NCBI GenBank assembly: GCA_006937955.1 | Contig: SSNP01000006.1 | Coordinates: forward strand, 4,356,555 to 4,420,554 | Length of the DNA stretch: 64,000 nt | Source of the DNA: Pachypanchax playfairii | Taxonomy: Eukaryota; Chordata; Actinopteri; Cyprinodontiformes; Aplocheilidae | Direction: 5' to 3' | In this document: piece after piece, positions 26,417-39,025 of the stretch | How positions within the stretch are numbered: the first letter of the stretch is position 1 | Layout: each line of letters starts with the position of its first letter | Program-made: the position numbers and the translations under genes | Notes under the pieces: model-generated | What the model was told of the DNA's origin: nothing | What the model saw: only the letters and a program-made list of their open reading frames with translations | The model's database searches: none

Positions 26417-27867
26417 TAACATCACATGAAGGTTACACGCCAGTCCATCATGATTCCAAATGAATCTTTTTGTCTCCAGTAGCTGCAGCCAGGTGAGATA
26501 CCTTCACATAGAGCAGTTAAAACATATGCAGTTTATTTCATGAGCACATTGAGAGGAATTTTATTCAATAAACTAATTTAAACCTTGTAAAGTTAACTAT
26601 TTAAAACATGTCTCATACCTGTCCCATAGACCTGATAAGAGCTGAATACATTTATTTCTCTGGTGCTGGTGAGTCAACACCTGTTTGTCACCTAACTGGT
26701 TTGATTTAGTTGAATTTCTGTGTGAATCTGTCAAAGAGCAACAAAGACTTTTCATGTCGTGGTAAATCCAGAATGTCAAAGTCTTTTATTGAGCAAGAAA
26801 TTTAGTTCAGTCTGCTTTTGTTGTCAGCAGATTTGTGTTGTTCATACAACCCACTGCAGAACTTTCACAGTATAATACAGCATTCAGATGCCAACATAGA
26901 CAAGACTTCTCTTTGATTAGTGTTTCCTCTCTCCTCTGCATCACTTTAATCTATTTCTTTACTGTTTTCATTGTCTACAGAGTCACTCTGCAGTCAATGT
27001 CTCATCCACAGTGAAAAATATATTCAACCTTTAGAAATTGAAGGTCTTGAAGGCGAGACAGTCCAACTTTATGAAGCTTAGAGACAGTCAGAATCAGCAT
27101 ATTCTCTTTTAAAGCAAATGCGTCATTTCACACATTCAAGACAAAAGATTTAAAGAATTAGATTAAAACTCTCATACTGTCTTTATAAAATGTGATTTCA
27201 TGCTTTACAAGTTTGTGTGCAGGGTAGACAGTAACACTGCTGTAGATTTCCAACATAATTCAGTTGATAAAATAAAATAAAAATAAAAATAAAAAAGCAT
27301 ACAATGTAATATTGTTTAAATCTTGTGTTTGTTATTAGCCAGCTGTTTAGGCCAGAGCGACTCCTTTGATATTTAAAATATCCATCTTCTGGGCATGTGT
27401 TTACGAGTCTGAGCTCTTTATAGTCTGTAAGAAATTTTATTCAGCTGCATACAAGGATAGATGGTATAAAGTAAAATGTCCTTGGGCAAAACAGGAAGCA
27501 CCTTGGCGTGTCAGAGGTGATGCTCTGTTGCTGTCTCTGACCTGTAGAAAATTAAGAAATCAATAAAGCATCAGATATTTGTTCATATGAAGTCATAAAG
27601 AAGCAAGACTCAATAAATGATGTGGGTGTTTGGAAAGCAAAGTCGTCAATAGAGAGTCACAAGTTCAAACTTGGATATGAAGGATAGATATTCAGTACGT
27701 TACAGGGTGTGAACACAAATACTGGAAAAATCTGAGGCAAGTCACAGAGTTGGACAGTTCAGGTATGAATTGTGGTTTTCCAGAACGCTCAGGTCACATA
27801 TATCAGATTTATTGTGGATGAAACTCAAAACATGTTTTAATAATTATAAACATTATAAAAATGTCAT

Positions 27868-27965
27868 TACAGTGTTGTGAAAAAAATATTTAACCCTTCT
27901 ATAGATTTATTATGGTTTTGCTGTTTTGTCAATTCAGATCAGTAAATAAATGTTAACCCCTTCAT
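27868..27965. mobile_element. DNA-transposon end remnant
   Basis: TACAGTGTTGTGAAAAAAAT followed by ATTTAACCCTTC resembles the terminal sequence of a widespread fish inverted-repeat DNA transposon (usually a GTGTTGTGAAAAAGTATTTG-type end). Only one end is recognisable, so it is a solo terminal fragment. Recognition is from memory. Confidence 0.4.
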
Positions 27966-28053
27966 GTACAGTAGTCACTTCAGCTGACGGCCTTTTAAAA
28001 ACGCTTCTGTTATTGTATATTTGCTTTATTTATACATAAGTCACCACATAACG

Positions 28054-28470
28054 CCTCCTTTCCACTGGACGGGTCAGCAGCACGTAGCATTTTGCAATCA
28101 GCCGAGCGTCCCACCTGGAGAGTTTCATCACTCGCATAGTGTTACATTCAGCTTGTCCCATAAAATCACATGAAAATAGCGAAAACACGCGGGATTTCAT
28201 CCGTACACACAACAACGAGCAGGGAGAAAGACAACAACGTGTATCCAGAAGGTATACGGCTTATTTTCACACCACCTACGGACTTCAAACCCGTCACTGG
28301 TACTGTACTTTCTCATATAGACGAACGTGCACTACGCTTTTGAGACGCGTCTCATGCACACTGCTTCGCACACAGTGGGAATGGTCTTGTTGACTTTAAT
28401 GGCGGCTATTAGCCGCGTATTACACGAGCAAAATGCTGCACACTGCTGACGCGTCCAGTGGAGAGGAAGG
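28054..28470. mobile_element. CpG-rich foldback element (MITE)
   Basis: The left end (28054-28080, with TTTCCACTGGACGGGTCAGC) and right end (28443-28470, with CTGACGCGTCCAGTGGAGAG) are near-perfect reverse complements over about 27 bp. The 360-bp interior has many CpG, unlike the flanking AT-rich intron, and a perfect 14-bp palindrome TGAGACGCGTCTCA at 28341-28354. No transposase is present, so it is non-autonomous. A clear target-site duplication was not found, so the superfamily is unassigned. Confidence 0.75.
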
Positions 28471-30187
28471 GTTAGACTCTATAGACTGTCACCAGCTGGC
28501 GGTATGTCAGTAATCCTATCATACTGTAAGGATGATGTCATAATGATGTAATAATTCACACTAGTTTGTTAAATACATATTTATTTGTCAGAACATCTGA
28601 GCAGACATAAAACAATTTTTAAAAGTTATCTTTCAAAATAATCAAAGTGCAAACGTAGTTCAAATGTTTTGTTTCAAACCTACAGATAAATAGAAATAGT
28701 TGGTAAAAATCTTGTCAGAATGAAATCTACTTGATCTTCTGATGAAAGCTAATAATCTATGGTATGATTATGGAAAATTTGGTAAAAAATCAATTAATCA
28801 ATTAACCAGTTGAAACAGTGAATACAAGCTTAAACCTGAGTCCTGTCACACATCTACATCTTACTGAAAACATCACAGCACACAAAATACATCATGATGT
28901 TATAGAGAGAAAATGGAAATGGTTCATTTCCCATTATTCTATTCCATTATTGGAACTTGGTTCCAGTAATGAATGAGAGAATCACCAGCTGCAGGAAACG
29001 GAACTCCTTCAGTCAAACCACTCTGTGCCTGAAGATGTCTGAAAGATTCTGAGCATCAACTTGTTTATGATTAACTGAACTGCTTGTGGACGAGATCATG
29101 TGACCAAGTCAGAAAAAACTTTAAATCTATCAGTGTATCCTGTTACATCTGATTTTAATGTGGTGCTTGTTGTTTCTACTTAAATTTAAATAAAAACTTT
29201 GACCTTAGTATTCAGTTATCAATTCAGCTGTCAGATGAAACTAATTTCCCATCATGCCCTGGAGCTGTGTGGTCTGTGGACAGGATATTTGTTGCTCCTG
29301 CTAGTTGGATCTGTAGAGATTATTTTGGAATTTTTGCCCGCAGGAGTAATTGAGGATAATACTGCACAGATAGAGGTCGTCGTGAAACGACCGCCATGAT
29401 AAACTTAATATCCTCATCACTGGCTGCTTGGACAGCAGAGACTTTGCTAAAGTTTGTAGTCATCAATTGTTTTTGTTTTATAATCTACTTTTTAAACATT
29501 TTAAGACCAAAGTATCTCAGAGCTTTGTTTTCAAACTAAACTAACTAAAAACTATTGACCTTCTATAAGTGTCCCATAATAAATATTGTAACATTCATAA
29601 TATAATGAGCATCACTGATACAATCTAAAGGAAAAATGTTTATCTGAATAAACGTTCTATTAAAAGATATTCTAAATCATCAGGAACGGATGTGGTTGTA
29701 GAGCAAAACCCTAAAACAGGCTGAACAAATCCAAAAACTAATATTTAATTAAATTAACTTGACAAAATAAAACAGTCATGTGGCATGAAATGAACACTGA
29801 AAACAGGAACTGGATATAATGTGGGGGTTGATTACTGACATCAGAACCAGGTGTGTGATGACAGATGAAACACAGCTGTGGGTGATTAACTGGAGAAACT
29901 GTGAACAAAGCAGTGATGGTGAAAAAAAACATGATAAAATAAAACCTCTAGATAGAAGCAGAAAAGCAAATAAGATTATTCCAAGGAGGAAAAACAAGAC
30001 TGAGAGAAAAATAAAGAAAACCTGTAACTGATTGTGACATAAAGGTGAAAACACTCAACAAAACCAAAACAGACAAAAACTGTGAGAAACACCAGAAACT
30101 AAAATCAAATGAATTTACACAACTGAGAGAAAACACCATTATTAGGATGAACTATGAGTTAAAAAATAAAGAACTAAACAGAAACTA

Positions 30188-30567
30188 CACTAAACAAAAA
30201 TATAAACTCAACACTTTGTTTTTGTTTCCATTTTTTCAAGTATTGTTCAAAAATGTGGCTAAATCTGTAACAGTGAGCAGAGATAATCCATCCCACCTCA
30301 CAGGTGTACCACATCATGATGCTGATTAGACAGCATGATTACTGCACAGGTGTGTCTCAGACTGGCCACAATAAAAAGCCACTCTGAAATGTTCAGGTTT
30401 GATTTACTGGGGGAGTGTGCATGAGGGAAATGGTGGTAACACCACATACTGACTGGTTTTCTGAGTTCTCAGAGATACATGGTTATTTTGTGTTTTAGAT
30501 CTTTCAGTTCATCTCATAAAAAATGGGAACAAAAACAAAAAAGTTGCATTTATGTTTTAGTTCAGTG
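30188..30567. mobile_element. Mariner-type MITE with TA flanks
   Basis: Terminal inverted repeats of about 50 bp: the left starts CACTAAACAAAAATATAAAC, and the right end read in reverse starts CACTGAACTAAAACATAAAT. The arms span about 30188-30237 and 30518-30567. TA lies immediately outside both ends (30186-30187 and 30568-30569), the target duplication of Tc1/mariner elements. The 380-bp body has the AGACAGCATGATTACTGCAC and GGCCACAATAAAAAGCCACT segments familiar from a vertebrate DNA-transposon family. There is no coding capacity. Confidence 0.88.
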
Positions 30568-31601
30568 TAGAAAGCCGAGTTGAATAAATATCCACTTAAC
30601 TAAAGTTAAAAAATAATGGATCCTGAACCGAAAACAAAGAAAGAAGCAAACCTGTGTTAATTACTAAATTCAATAAAAACACAAAGACCTCTGAATCATG
30701 ACAACATATTTTGTTTGTCCAGTTGCACTTTTTGTTTCATTTCACCTTGTTTTTTTTTTTTTTTGTTAAACAACTAATGAAACAAGTTGTATTTTTTTTA
30801 TAAGAGAACTCGTCTGTTGTTAAAATGAAGCTGACAGTCATCCACGCTCAACCTCTCAGGTTCCAGGTGCTCAGCAGGGTGTTAGCATTTCCTGCTAATA
30901 CCTTTCTCTTGTTAGCTCAAGCTGAAACACACTTGTTTAGGTGAGGGTTAATTAGCTGTGGGTCACTCCTGGTTTAATTACTAGGTCAGTTTTATCCAGT
31001 TCACAGCACAAGAACCTGATGTTTGTTTACCTACTCAGAACAAGCCACATATCACTCAATAGGTTTTGTGTTGTTTCTATTTCTGTAATCTGCAGCTGGT
31101 GAAAGTGATGGATAAATGATATGTTACACACAGTGTGCAGCTGGGTGCACATGTGTCTGGATTCTAGTGTATTTCTGACATTTTTATGTCGTAGAAAAAC
31201 ACAATTAAACAAAACACAGACTGAGAGTGTTAGTCTGCCATCATAAAAATACTTAAAACCACTTTTACTTTGTTGTTCTAAATATCAGCACAAAGTCTAA
31301 CTCCACGTTTTATCTGTTAAAACTGATGAACACAGACGAGTTTCATTAAATTCAATAAAAAGAGATAAATTGACATTATTTTTTTTTTATGGCAGTTATA
31401 GATTTCTGTTTGATAAACATAATCAGATATCAAAAAATAAGTTTTTGCAGTCTGAAAACCATCGAATAGGCAGTAATTTATGAGACTTTACAATGAATTC
31501 ACACTCCTGCTTTAAATTTTGGTTCAGAGTCAAACTTTCTTATCTGTTGGTATTTTTGACGGTTTTTAGTGAAACTGAAAGTTTCTTACAAACTAAGTGC
31601 A

Positions 31602-31787
31602 TTAAAGGTCCAGTATGTACGAATTAGATCTTGTTGTCAAATCCAAATCCTGCAGTTCATGTAGAAAAAACCCAGCGGGCTGAGATCCAGATCTGTTACA
31701 ATCTGACTTTATTTTTAACATCAGTGGGACATTAGACTGTGGTGTGAGTATTTGCCTGGAAAATTCTTACGTACTGTACCTTTTTAA
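31602..31787. mobile_element. TTAA-flanked MITE, short copy
   Basis: Starts TTAAAGGTCCAGTATGTACG and ends, on the opposite strand, TTAAAAAGGTACAGTACGTA, so inverted termini are bounded by TTAA on both sides. TTAA is the target site of piggyBac-type transposons. The interior shares GGATTTGACAACAAG-type and AGATCTGTTACAAT-type segments (in reverse) with the copy at 49.48-49.99 kb. It has no coding capacity and is about 186 bp. Confidence 0.8.
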
Positions 31788-31809
31788 GCTTTTAAAAACA
31801 TTATAATAA

Positions 31810-32150
31810 ATCCATTAATTCATTTTCTTTACCAACTTGCTCCTGTTCAGGGTCACGGGGACCCGGTGCTTATCTCCAGCAGTCATTAGGTAAGAGGCGG
31901 GGACACATCTGGACAGGAGGCCAGGCATCACGAGGCCACAAGACAATAACCATTCACACACTCACACCTAGGACCAATTTAGAATTGAAAATTAGCTCAT
32001 TATGTGTCTGTGGAGAGGAAACCAGTAAAACAGGTGTTGAAAACCTTCATATGCACAAAGAGAACATGCAACTCCCTGCAGAAAGATCCCAGTCATGTTC
32101 TGAACCAGGAACTTCTTACTGCAAAGCAACAACAACGCCACAGTGCAGCC
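31810..32150 (-). mobile_element. tRNA-derived SINE, minus strand
   Basis: Read on the minus strand it starts GGCTGCACTGTGGCG near 32150, has a degraded RNA-polymerase-III B-box-like GTTCCTGGTTCAGAAC near 32097-32112, an AATTGGTCCTAGGTGTGAG segment, and ends with GGGTCACGGGG reversed to CCCCGTGACCCTGAACAGGA near 31846-31865. This order is that of the SINE copies at 35.1 and 60.3 kb. It is considerably diverged. Confidence 0.68.
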
Positions 32151-35078
32151 TGTGGGTTAAAAATGTATATTGTAGCATCTACAACAAACTGTCACATTCA
32201 CAAAAAACGATAACCAACAAAACTACCTAACAAGTGAACTGAACCGGAACAAATCTTCTGATTTATTGCACATATTATGATAACATCTGTGGCAGTGAAC
32301 TGAGGTCAGTTTTTCTTCAGGATGCTGTGATTTGTGAAACTAGCAACAATATTTGCAGCTACCAAAGTTAACTCAGTGCTGAGGTCCAAGGTAATTACAT
32401 GTGTTGTGCTTTGTATTGATCATTGGCAAATATGTGTCTGTTCCCTCTGACCACGGTGACAGAACTCATTTTATGTTCCCTTTCTGTTCAAATAGACAAA
32501 CCACAGGAAGCTTTGTTATCCTCTAAGATTATATTTCAATCCTCTTTGTGGGTAAACTCTGAGGAGAACGTCAAACTCACTGTTGCACTGATGCTTAATG
32601 GATGCTGATTGCTGAGTTTGATTCACCTTCCAGTCATCTATTGTTTCAGACAGGAATAGCGAGGGACTGGGAAAGTAACAGAGGAATAGAAATCTATACA
32701 GATTGGAGTAGCTTTCAGAAAATAAAAAATGGCCCATAGAAGATCAACCCTGATGAAGGGTTATCTGTCATATAACCTCCAACTCCAACCTGAGAAAAAC
32801 TCTTATAGATTGAAGAAAGAGGAAAACAGTGAGAGAAATAAGTTAAAGAATTGTTTATTGATGTTAAACCATTTTTATCAAATCAACACCATGAAAACAA
32901 ACATTATCACAAATTCTGACATAAGTGGATTGATCCTTCTGGTCAGGTTGAATAGAAGGTGCTGCTTTTTGCCCCAGTAGGACATAATGGTGGAGATCAC
33001 TGGGATGCACCACAGATAATCACCCCACCACCACATGGACTCGAGGTTTACGAGTGGTACATCAACCAGGATGGTTGGACTCTGCTTCATCCACAAAAAT
33101 CCTTTTTAAGTTGTTTAATTAGTCTTTTGTTTAAAACCTCAGAGAAACTTTTGACACTTTAACCTAAATAAACAGTCCAAACAAGCTTGTAAAATGTGAT
33201 TCATGCGTTTGGTTTAGATCGTCCTCCCTCCATCATCAACAGCTCGTACAACATGCTGCTGCTCATCAAACAGGTGCAAAGACGAGCACATCTTGTTGTT
33301 GGTAGTCTGTCTGAAACACTTTACTGAGTCAATGTTTAATTTGTCTTTTGACTTTTATAATGTTTAGCTAATAAGCACTGCTAAAAACATAAATTTGACA
33401 TTGACACATTTATGGGGGGGTTGGCTTTTTTTGAGTGGTGCTTAAAGAGTTCCATGCACACCCTGTTGTGATGGAGGACACAGTAGATGGTAACAAGACC
33501 TACTGTGATTGATTTACTTCAAAATTTTAATCATCTTGAGTCTCTTGTTGCTGCATGTCTGAGTCTAATAATGTATATCACAGTGTAAAATTTGCTTTTT
33601 TGCGCAAAAGAGTGTTTAGAATAAAAAAAAAGTTGAACAGGATTTGCAAAATCTGCCTTTTTAAGTGTAAGTAGTCTATTATTTTGCTAAAAGAATGATT
33701 AATTCAACTGGAAAAATGAGGAAAATTTGGTTCAATTGTAGAAAAAGAGTAAAACAAGCAGGAGGAGACAATAGGTAGATGTGTAACTGCACAACAGAAG
33801 CACACTTCTGCCAGCTGAAGAATGTTAACTGACTGTGACAACGAGCTGTAATAACAGGTAGAAAAAAACTGTTAATGACCAGCAGACCTCCATGATGAAG
33901 AAGTTAGATGGGCGCGAAAGTAGATATAAATGACTGAAAATTGCCTTGTCAAAATTGCTTCTTTTTTTTCTGCAGCTGAACTAGTTCACAGCTAAATAAT
34001 GGTCCATTTTCTGTCAGTAAAAGAATCACTTTGTCCTGGTGATTTGGGTTTTTTTCTGGCTCATCATCACACACCAACCTTTTCTCATGGCACAATATGA
34101 AATAGGTATGAAATGAAAATTATTGTACTTTGCAGTTGTTCACAAAATGTGTTCGTTTTTCTCACGGACTTTGAAAGTATTGTGTTTTAGTGTCGGGTAT
34201 CTTTTATCATTTGGACCATATTTGTTTGACAGGAGAGAGAAAACTTGTGATATCCAGACAAAAGATTTGTAACAGGCATTAGATGTTGAGGTGATCTCTT
34301 ACCAACCAATAACTTTTTCTTTTACCAAAATAACATTCCAGTTTTATGAAATCAGAATTGTTTTCAAATTGAATTTATTAAATTAAATTTATGAAATCAG
34401 ATTTTTTCAAATTAAAATAAACTTACTGTAGAAATATTTAGTTAGAAGAACTCTGATGGGATTTTTATCTTAAACAAACTTTATTTATCCCTCAAAAAAC
34501 CATGAAGAGGTTCTTGTGTTTATGTACAAAATAATAATAATTTCCTTTATTTATTTATAAACCTTATCCTAATTAGGTATTTACTGATGGTATCTGGAAA
34601 AAATAACATGTTTTTACACATTTATTCTGAATTTATTATTTAGATGTCCAAACTAGTTTAGTGGAGAATGTTTACTTAAATAAGATTACTGATGAAACAG
34701 TGGAGACTGGAAGTATAGCAGTGTTGGAGACAAAACACAGGAACACATGAGGGATAATGAAGTGACACAGGTGAGCAGCATGATCACAGAACTCTGCTAC
34801 GGTGCAGTTTGCTCAGGTGATGCAAAGTTTCTGGTAGAGCCCCGTTTATTCAGACCTTTTTAAATCCTTTGTTTTGTACTTGCACGTGTTTCTTTTGGTA
34901 CTTTATTTGTGACTTTTCCACCTTGTCTTGTCATGTTAAATGTCACCGCGTTGCCTCAGAGAAATGCCATTTAAACCCTCAGCGTGCTAAATTCAGTGCC
35001 ATTTGAATATTTTATGTGTTGTCCCGAAGAGACTGAAAAATATTAAGTAAACATGTTTTAATCTTTTTTTTTAATATG

Positions 35079-35366
35079 AGCTGTATGGTGGTAAAGTGGG
35101 TAGAGCTGTTGCCTGGCAGCAAGGAGGTCCTGGGTTTGAATCCGAGCGTGGATCTTTCTGCATGGAGTTCTCCAGGAACTTCAGCTTCTCACACCAAAAA
35201 GTAGCTCTAAATGATCCCTCAGTGTGAGTGAGAGGGATTCTCTGTCTGTTTGTGGCCTGATGAGGAACTGGTAACCTGTCCAGGTGTAGCCCCGCCCCTC
35301 ACCCAATGATTGCTTCCATGTGACCCTGAACAGGAACTAGTGGGTACAGATACTGACTGACTGATT
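35079..35366 (+). mobile_element. tRNA-derived SINE, plus strand
   Basis: Contains an A-box-like head (GGTAAAGTGGGTAGAGCTG), a B-box-like GGGTTTGAATCC at about 35132-35143, the conserved TAACCTGTCCAGGTGTAGCC body, and the 3' signature GACCCTGAACAGGA. The usual GGATGGATGG tail is replaced by GACTGACTGATT, a point of difference from the 60.3-kb copy. It is a retroposed element, not a functional tRNA gene. Confidence 0.78.
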
Positions 35367-37789
35367 AAAATATGAGGAATAATCAAATTTTAAAACCCAT
35401 CATGCAGTTAATCTACAGCATCACGGTTTACCAGACAGAATTTCTGACGCTAATTAATATGAAAACAATTTCTTTCTGAGAAAACTCTGAAAAGGACACG
35501 GAAATCTAAAAAAAATCAAATTTAAAAAAATCAGCAGTTCAACCAATAAAAGGTCATTTTAAAAAAAACTCAATGAAATACAGGTATTCACACCCAATGT
35601 GAAAGGTTTTTCATTTCCAAAATATATTACTATAGAATGAACGGCTGATTATTCACTTTGCAGCTCTCTTCACAGAGTGTCCCTGGGTTTTTCTTTCCTC
35701 TTTTGGTTCATTGCACCATGTTTTCCTCCATCAGCTCAGCCCTGATGAAGATGAGCTTTTTAAGATGGTATCCTTGTTTTCTTCTCATTTGGACACGTCT
35801 CTTGTGGACATTAAAGCACCAACAGGAGAATTGATGAAAAATAACGTGCATGTCTTGTGGCCACTTTAAGCTTCATGCAATAAAAGGAGCGCTTGCTCTT
35901 TAAAGCCTGGGGGAGTTAAAGTAACTCCTGATGTCTCCAGATGACTGTGTTTTTGCTCCTACTATATATGTTAATCAATGAACACATATATGAAGATGTT
36001 TCATTAGTCCAGCAGGAGGACGGAGCTGGTGGAGGAAGTGCAGTGATGCTTGTTCCCACTGCTAAACGTTCAGCTCATTTTCTGCTCAGATAATGTCGGC
36101 TGACTGACACACAATTAAACCACTTTTACAATTCAATTGTAGTCGCACTAATGTGGAGCTGAAGTTTGTATTCTGGGTCAATGTTAAATTAATTTAACAA
36201 GTGTAGATCAGAGTTTTGTCTCTTGCTGCAATTTAATTTTCTGTGCTTCTGTTCAGCCTCTTGGTGAAAGGATGTTCTTGGATCTGAAGTTAGAAATCGG
36301 TTGTTTTGTCGGATAATAAACGCTCTCTGGTGTTTTTACAGGATGTACCCATCCTGGTAATTCTGTCATTACAGCAGGTTTACTGCCAAGCTTTTCATTT
36401 GCATTTAGTAGATGTCAACAAGAAATGGAAAATAAAAAACAGAATAATATTACTGCATGAAAATGTGTTTGTACTTGGATTTGAGGTGGTTTTGGCTTTA
36501 TTAAAGAAGATGATGCACTTTGCAGGATTGGATTTTACTCTTGTGTTTGTTCTATTTTATTATGTTTTTCTTTAGAGGTTTGTGAATAAAAACTCAGAGT
36601 TCAGTTTGTTTTAAGATGAAAATTCAAGGCGAGCGTTAGGTAAACATTCTTTTATTCCATATAAAAGCTGCAGGTTTTAAACTAATATCACATGTTTAGA
36701 AACAATGGAGTTACAGCTGTTTTAATTCTGAAAAGAAGTTATGTCTAATCTTAAACAATAATTTAAGATATCGTGTGATCTGTTAGTGTACGTGTTGTAA
36801 GAGACTCTCAGACAGACACTTCTTTATCAAGGTTGATTGACTGTGGTGGTCATCTTGAATGGAGTTTTAGTGATCTGTAGCTCCGTCCTGAGGAGGGAGG
36901 AGAGGTGAGATCCTGGGGGAGAAGGGCCCTGATGATGCTGCCTGACCTGTTCCTCTGGAGGAGTCCAGGTCCTGGATGGTGGACTCCAGGTCCTGGATGG
37001 AGGATTATGTGTCTCAGATAGAAGGAATAGAACCAGTGATCAGACTTAATAGTTCTTTGAAGTTTTATTAAATTTCATCCAGCAGTATCACATATTTGTT
37101 ATTAGAATATAAAAAAGTAATTTCACAAGAATATTCTACAGGATTAGAAAGAAATGTGAAGCAGCTGATGGAAAAAAAAAAAATCTAACTTTTGTTATTT
37201 TTTGTTTATATAAATGCCAAATATCAGGACACAATGTGAGTGACAGAGATGTATGAGGAAACCTTCAGATCCAGAAAGTCTCCAGATCAGAAAGTTGTTG
37301 AATCATAATAGGATTTATTTTATTGTTTTCTTTGCAGTCCAGACATCTCACATCTAACATTAATATAAACCTTTTCTTATTCCAGATCAGAGTTTGGGAC
37401 ATTCAGGATGGTTGTCGTCATTATTTACCATTTTTAATGTTTCAGTCCTCACATGTGAGAATAAAATTACCGTAGAAAGACTTTAATCTGAGGAAACCTA
37501 AGAATATTTCAGAGTGGGACAGGATCAATAATTCTGCTATATTAAAATTTGTATAATTTTCTTCAAAACATTTAAGGGAAGTTTTCTGTTAGGTCTTATT
37601 TAACAAAGAAGGTTCCATTTTAGTAGATTCCTGGATGGAGACGTGTTGGGGCAAACTGGGACTGAACCAGAATCCATTAGACATCTTCTCTTCCACCAAG
37701 CTGCAGTCATGATGAGACAGCATCGAATATTTGTCTGTTTATTTGTTGAAACCTCAGATCCCTTTTTTCTTTTTCTCTGTTTTGCCGTC

Positions 37790-37841
37790 ACCACTGATGT
37801 CCAGTCCTGGTCCTCGGGGACCAGGACTGGACATCACTGGT
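37790..37841. repeat. Perfect 18-bp hairpin with four-base loop
   Basis: GATGTCCAGTCCTGGTCC (37796-37813) is followed by TCGG and then the exact reverse complement GGACCAGGACTGGACATC (37818-37835). Outside it the pairing continues as ACCACT with AGTGGT-type bases at one mismatch. The arm resembles the terminal repeat of a common fish inverted-repeat element, so it could be two termini fused head to head after loss of the interior. Confidence 0.95.
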
Positions 37842-38770
37842 CTACAGTCTCTGCTGGCTCACAGACAGTATCAGCATGTTTCATAATGACTGAGTTGAAA
37901 TAAGCAGAACAGCTGAGACAACACAAGCCTGAAGTTCAGCCATCTGCATGAGGGGACTGGCTGCAAGTTTTAGTTGTTGTCTTACTTATCAGTTTTATTT
38001 TGGTTTATAAAATGAAGAGTGAAAGAAGGATGGACAGACTGAAACATGAGGGATGACAGGACTGAACTACATGTGAGTTAAGTACATGACATGTGCCCTG
38101 TCCTGCTGAATCATGTGTTGACCTCTGCCTGTCTTCATCCTACTCGTTCTTCCACTCACTCCTCCTTTCTTTCTCCATGTCACTCCTCTCTGCCCTCAAC
38201 ACTGAAACTCTCCATATCGCTTATAAGAACTGTACCCAAACTCTCTTTTGACATGTCCTGCCTCCTCTTCCTCCTTTTGGGAAATGGTTACTCTTTACCA
38301 CCATCTCCTCCTCATCCTCTCTTACTCATTCATCCTTGCAACAAGCTGCCCTTCACTTTCTCTCCAGAAACCCCTGAAGCATCTTCTGTTCATTCACTGA
38401 CCTTCCTCTGTCACATCCTCAGACTGGCTGCATCAGTATCTTTAGCATTTCTGCAAACATCAGTCAATCAGTCGTGCTGATACCCTGAAGGATGTCAGTT
38501 CCAATATAATGTCTGCATAGTGCAACTTTAAGTTTTCCTTCTGGATACACGTTTGGACACCTGAGTTTTATCTCTTAGCTCTGCAGATTCTTTATCCCCT
38601 CTCTTAATGCAAGTCTCAATAACTGAGCCAGCAGAAACTTTAGCTTAAATATACCAGACTGTAAACAAGGAAAAACTGAGTCTAATAAGAAGCAGGTGAA
38701 AGATATATTATGACCAAAGCCAGCTGCTGATCGCGCTGATAAGCTAGTACAGGCGAGTGATAGGGTCCTG

Positions 38771-39025
38771 GTGGGAAATGATAAGGGGGATAATGATTTG
38801 TCCGATTCACTGAATCAGCTGCTAGATTGTCTGGACAGCTGCATACCTCAGCTGGAAAGTAGCACACGGCGTCGAGTGACCCGCTGCAGAGTGAGAAGTC
38901 TGCTGGAGTTCATGTTTCTGAGGGTGAATCACTCCGCTGAACTTTACGGATTGGGGATGCAAATTGAGCTGGAATATAAATGTATGAATTCTGTAATTTC
39001 ACACTTAACAAAAAGTTTGCAATAA
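38771..39025 (+). other. Unassigned 84-codon open frame
   Basis: The open frame starts at an ATG and contains a leucine/cysteine-rich amphipathic stretch (SDSLNQLLDCLDSCIPQLES) followed by an arginine-rich one (TRRRVTRCRVRSLLEFM). Base composition at 38720-38900 is richer in CpG than in the neighbouring intron. I recognise no domain, and there is no convincing promoter or splice context. It could be a decayed element, an unannotated exon or chance. Confidence 0.15.

Noticed and set aside
38091..38480. 129-codon open frame
   Set aside because: Arises in a CT-rich stretch that lacks stops on one strand; serine/leucine/proline-rich translation with no known motif.
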